Part shown: one piece after another, positions 62,101 to 64,000 of the stretch | How positions within the stretch are numbered: position 1 is the first letter of the stretch | How the letters are laid out: each line of letters starts with the position of its first letter | Assembly (NCBI RefSeq): GCF_009870125.1 | Contig: NC_046681.1 | Span: forward strand, 25,752,001 to 25,816,000 | Length of the DNA stretch: 64,000 nt | Reading direction: 5' to 3' | Source of the DNA: Drosophila pseudoobscura | Taxonomy: Eukaryota; Arthropoda; Insecta; Diptera; Drosophilidae | Position numbers and translations under genes: made by a program | Notes under the pieces: generated by a model | The model's input: the letters and a program-made list of their open reading frames with translations, nothing else | Database searches by the model: none | Told to the model about the DNA's origin: nothing

Positions 62101-62366
62101 CTCTTTACTGCTCTGTGCTGCTCTGCCCAGCTCCGCTTTTGGGGCTTGCTGCCTCTGCTGAGCTGCTATCGCTTATCAGTGAGGGCGGCGGCTCGAACTG
62201 TGAATGATAAAAAAGCCATGTTAACATTATATTTAATTGGTAGTTCCCATTCAGGCGTCGTGCGGTACTGTTCTCGTTTCTCGACTGCTCTTTGCCTCCA
62301 TCCAAGGATCATTCACACACTCACAGGATCCTTCGGTTAATAGAATAATAGAAAAATACTCGCAAA
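59116..62366. other. Intergenic region between Ly6-E and Ly6-F
   Basis: About 3.25 kb. It includes Ly6-E 3' UTR sequence (CA/AC-rich at 59180-59300), a 20-bp minisatellite (59814-59913), poly-T and AT-rich stretches near 60180, and many GATAAG/CTTATC sites (60400-60540). A TTATATTTAA at 62227-62236 may be the Ly6-F TATA region, weakly supported. No coding exon seen. Confidence 0.5.
59814..59913. repeat. 20-bp minisatellite, five units
   Basis: Units beginning GTCACAGCAGAG at 59814, 59834, 59854, 59874 and 59894, exactly 20 bp apart with small changes. The surrounding open frame is a by-product of the repeat. Confidence 0.9.
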
Positions 62367-64000
62367 ATGCGTTCGCTCCCTGTTACCTTCCTACTACTGG
62401 CGTTCTGCGCCTCATCCACTCTTTGGAAAGGTGCGCCTTACTTATTAACAAATTTCTAAGTATCCAGTGCACAGTGCAAAAATAATAGAATAATTTAGAC
62501 TTGAAATTTAATGATTGATTTATCGCGTGTCAATGTCAGGAATGGAAATTACTTCATATTCTATGGACTGTTTTAGTTTTGTGACAGAGAGAACATGGGC
62601 TCGGTCTCCTTATCAGCCATGTTTGCACCGACTTCCAGTGAAGAATATGCCATGGCCAGTGCCATTATTGTAATTAGTTTTGTGCCACCAATAGCTTCTA
62701 ACCTCAATGAAAAAATTGCGAAGGCATAAACAATATTGGAAAATATATTTTATACTGACTCATAAAAAGCTCTCCTGCACCTCAAAAAATTGTTCGAACG
62801 ATTATTTCATCAGAACAGCATTATCAAACTTCAAATAATATCTTTTAATTGAGTATCCAGATATATTCAGTGATATTTTATGAGTTCCCACACGAGCAAC
62901 GTATATATCGTACTTTATCGATATGGAATAGCTTAATATACCAACTACAAAGGCTGCTGTCCGATAAGGGGTCATAAAATTATGTAGAGATATTTATGCT
63001 GTTTCCAAAAACGTGTCCAATAGGTTCTCATATAAGGGAAGTGATGGGAAGATCGCTGCTATCGATCGTTTTTGATAAAACATTCCCTGCTTTTTGGTGA
63101 CGTCGTGACTATTCACGACAGCAGTACAATCTATATCTTTTTTGGCCCTTAAGCAGTCTGTATACCCTGATTTACATTTTATTTACCCTGCAGCAAATGC
63201 CCTGGAATGTTACGAGTGCATCGGCAGCCAGTGCGACGATCTGGAATTTGTGAATGTGGTTAGCTGTAATGCGGATGATGCGCCAACCGATACGACAACA
63301 GAGGTAAGAAACCATTCTGCCAGGGAAAATTATTTTAATAATAATCTAACTGTTCTTACTCTTTCTAGGATGAACCTTCAACCGATCCTACAACGGCAGC
63401 TCCGATAGCTTCTACTCCTGATGGATCTACAGCTTCTACACCTGATGGATCGGACGGTTCTACAGCTGGTGGATCGACCGATTCTAACACGGACTCTTCC
63501 ACCAATCCTGTGACTGATTCTACATCGAATGAAACTACCGATTCTTCAACTAATGAAACTACCGATTCTTCAACTAATGAAACTACCGATTCTTCAACTA
63601 ATGAATCTACCCATTCTTCAACTAATGAAACTACCGATTCTTCTACTAATGAAACTACCGATTCTTCTACTAATGAAACTACCGATTCTTCAACTAATGA
63701 ATCTACCGATTCTTCAACTAATGAATCTACCGATTCTTCTACTAATGAAACTACCGATTTTTCAACTAATGAATCTACTGATTCATCAACCAATACTGCA
63801 ACTGATTCTTCTACCAATTCTGAAACTGAATCAACCAATTCTGAATCTACCGATTCATCATCAGATTCTCCAACTGATTCTTCAAGCGATTCCACAAGCG
63901 ATTCCACAAGCGATTCCACAAGCGATTCCTTAACCGGTTCCACAACCGGTTCCACAACCGATTCGTCAACCGATTCGTCAACCGGTTCCTCAACCGATTC
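62367..64000 (+). CDS. Ly6-F: Ly6/uPAR protein with Ser/Thr/Asp repeats (3' end outside the window)
   Basis: Exons 62367-62430, 63194-63303 and 63369 to the window edge. The signal peptide is MRSLPVTFLLLAFCASSTLWK and ends in a phase-1 intron. The second exon encodes LECYECIGSQC (Cys27, 30, 35) and VVSCN (Cys46). The third exon enters a long repeat of Asn-Glu-Thr-Thr-Asp-Ser-Ser-Thr units, then DSSSDSPTDSSSDSTSDST and TGSTTGS types, open for at least 210 codons. The insert begins after the same fourth cysteine as in Ly6-D and Ly6-E. The rest of the domain and any GPI tail must lie beyond 64000. Highly acidic and Ser/Thr-rich, so probably an extended glycosylated extracellular segment. Confidence 0.85.
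63528..63815 (+). repeat. 24-bp coding repeat (8-residue units)
   Basis: About 12 units of 24 bp, based on AATGAAACTACCGATTCTTC plus four bases, starting at 63528 in the Ly6-F reading frame. Because 24 is a multiple of three, copy number can change without a frameshift. Confidence 0.9.

Noticed and set aside
63365-63955. 196-codon minus-strand frame of Val/Glu/Ser repeats
   Set aside because: It is the antisense shadow of the 24-bp repeat in Ly6-F, whose plus-strand frame is joined by good splice sites to a signal peptide and cysteine-rich exon.

Overview
This is nuclear DNA from a fly of the genus Drosophila. It has spliced genes with GT..AG introns and Drosophila-type core promoters. Transglutaminase (Tg), a secreted lipase, Mss4 and a run of Ly6/uPAR three-finger genes occur in an order that, from memory, matches D. 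melanogaster 2L 28D (Muller element B). The species is unlikely to be D. melanogaster, because a 319-320 bp satellite and a long-LTR Osvaldo/Ulysses-like retrotransposon occupy the interval between the lipase and Mss4. I cannot name the species; an obscura-group fly is only a guess.

Layout. Positions 1-4.7 kb hold the 3' part of Tg (+) and a convergent four-exon lipase gene (-). Positions 5.5-26.05 kb are a repeat island. Tandem satellite monomers run in + orientation from 5511 to 21307. They are interrupted by a complete 9,497-bp Ty3/gypsy-class element at 10806-20302 on the - strand, with two 1,643-bp LTRs that look identical, a TCGT target-site duplication, a tRNA-Lys-like primer site, and intact gag and pol joined by a -1 frameshift. 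Next comes a 1.8-kb palindrome: two ~580-bp arms carrying an exon-like gene fragment with a poly(A) signal, around a ~608-bp spacer. Beyond it the same satellite continues in - orientation (23079-26054). The outer satellite is therefore also mirror-imaged, so the locus has the layout of a hairpin-RNA precursor. This is the least explained part of the window.

Positions 26.3-27 kb hold Mss4 with a Motif 6/Motif 1 promoter. From 28.5 kb to the right edge lie six Ly6/uPAR genes, called Ly6-A to Ly6-F here: A on -, B to F on +, F cut by the window edge. All six have a separate signal-peptide exon of 18-23 codons ending in a phase-1 intron, followed by cysteine-rich exons. A, B, C and E end in a hydrophobic tail expected for a GPI anchor, and D does so less clearly. 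D, E and F carry long low-complexity inserts after the fourth mature cysteine; in D and E the insert ends in an arginine-rich, furin-like site. The genes look like a tandem family that diverged by loop expansion.

The remaining intergenic and intronic DNA (for example 31.5-36.3, 39.4-46.1, 48.7-50.9, 52.3-55.1 and 59.1-62.4 kb) is AT-rich non-coding sequence with microsatellites and scattered GATA sites. I found no tRNA, rRNA or further protein gene in it. Exon boundaries were read by eye from splice consensus and reading-frame continuity, not from transcript data.
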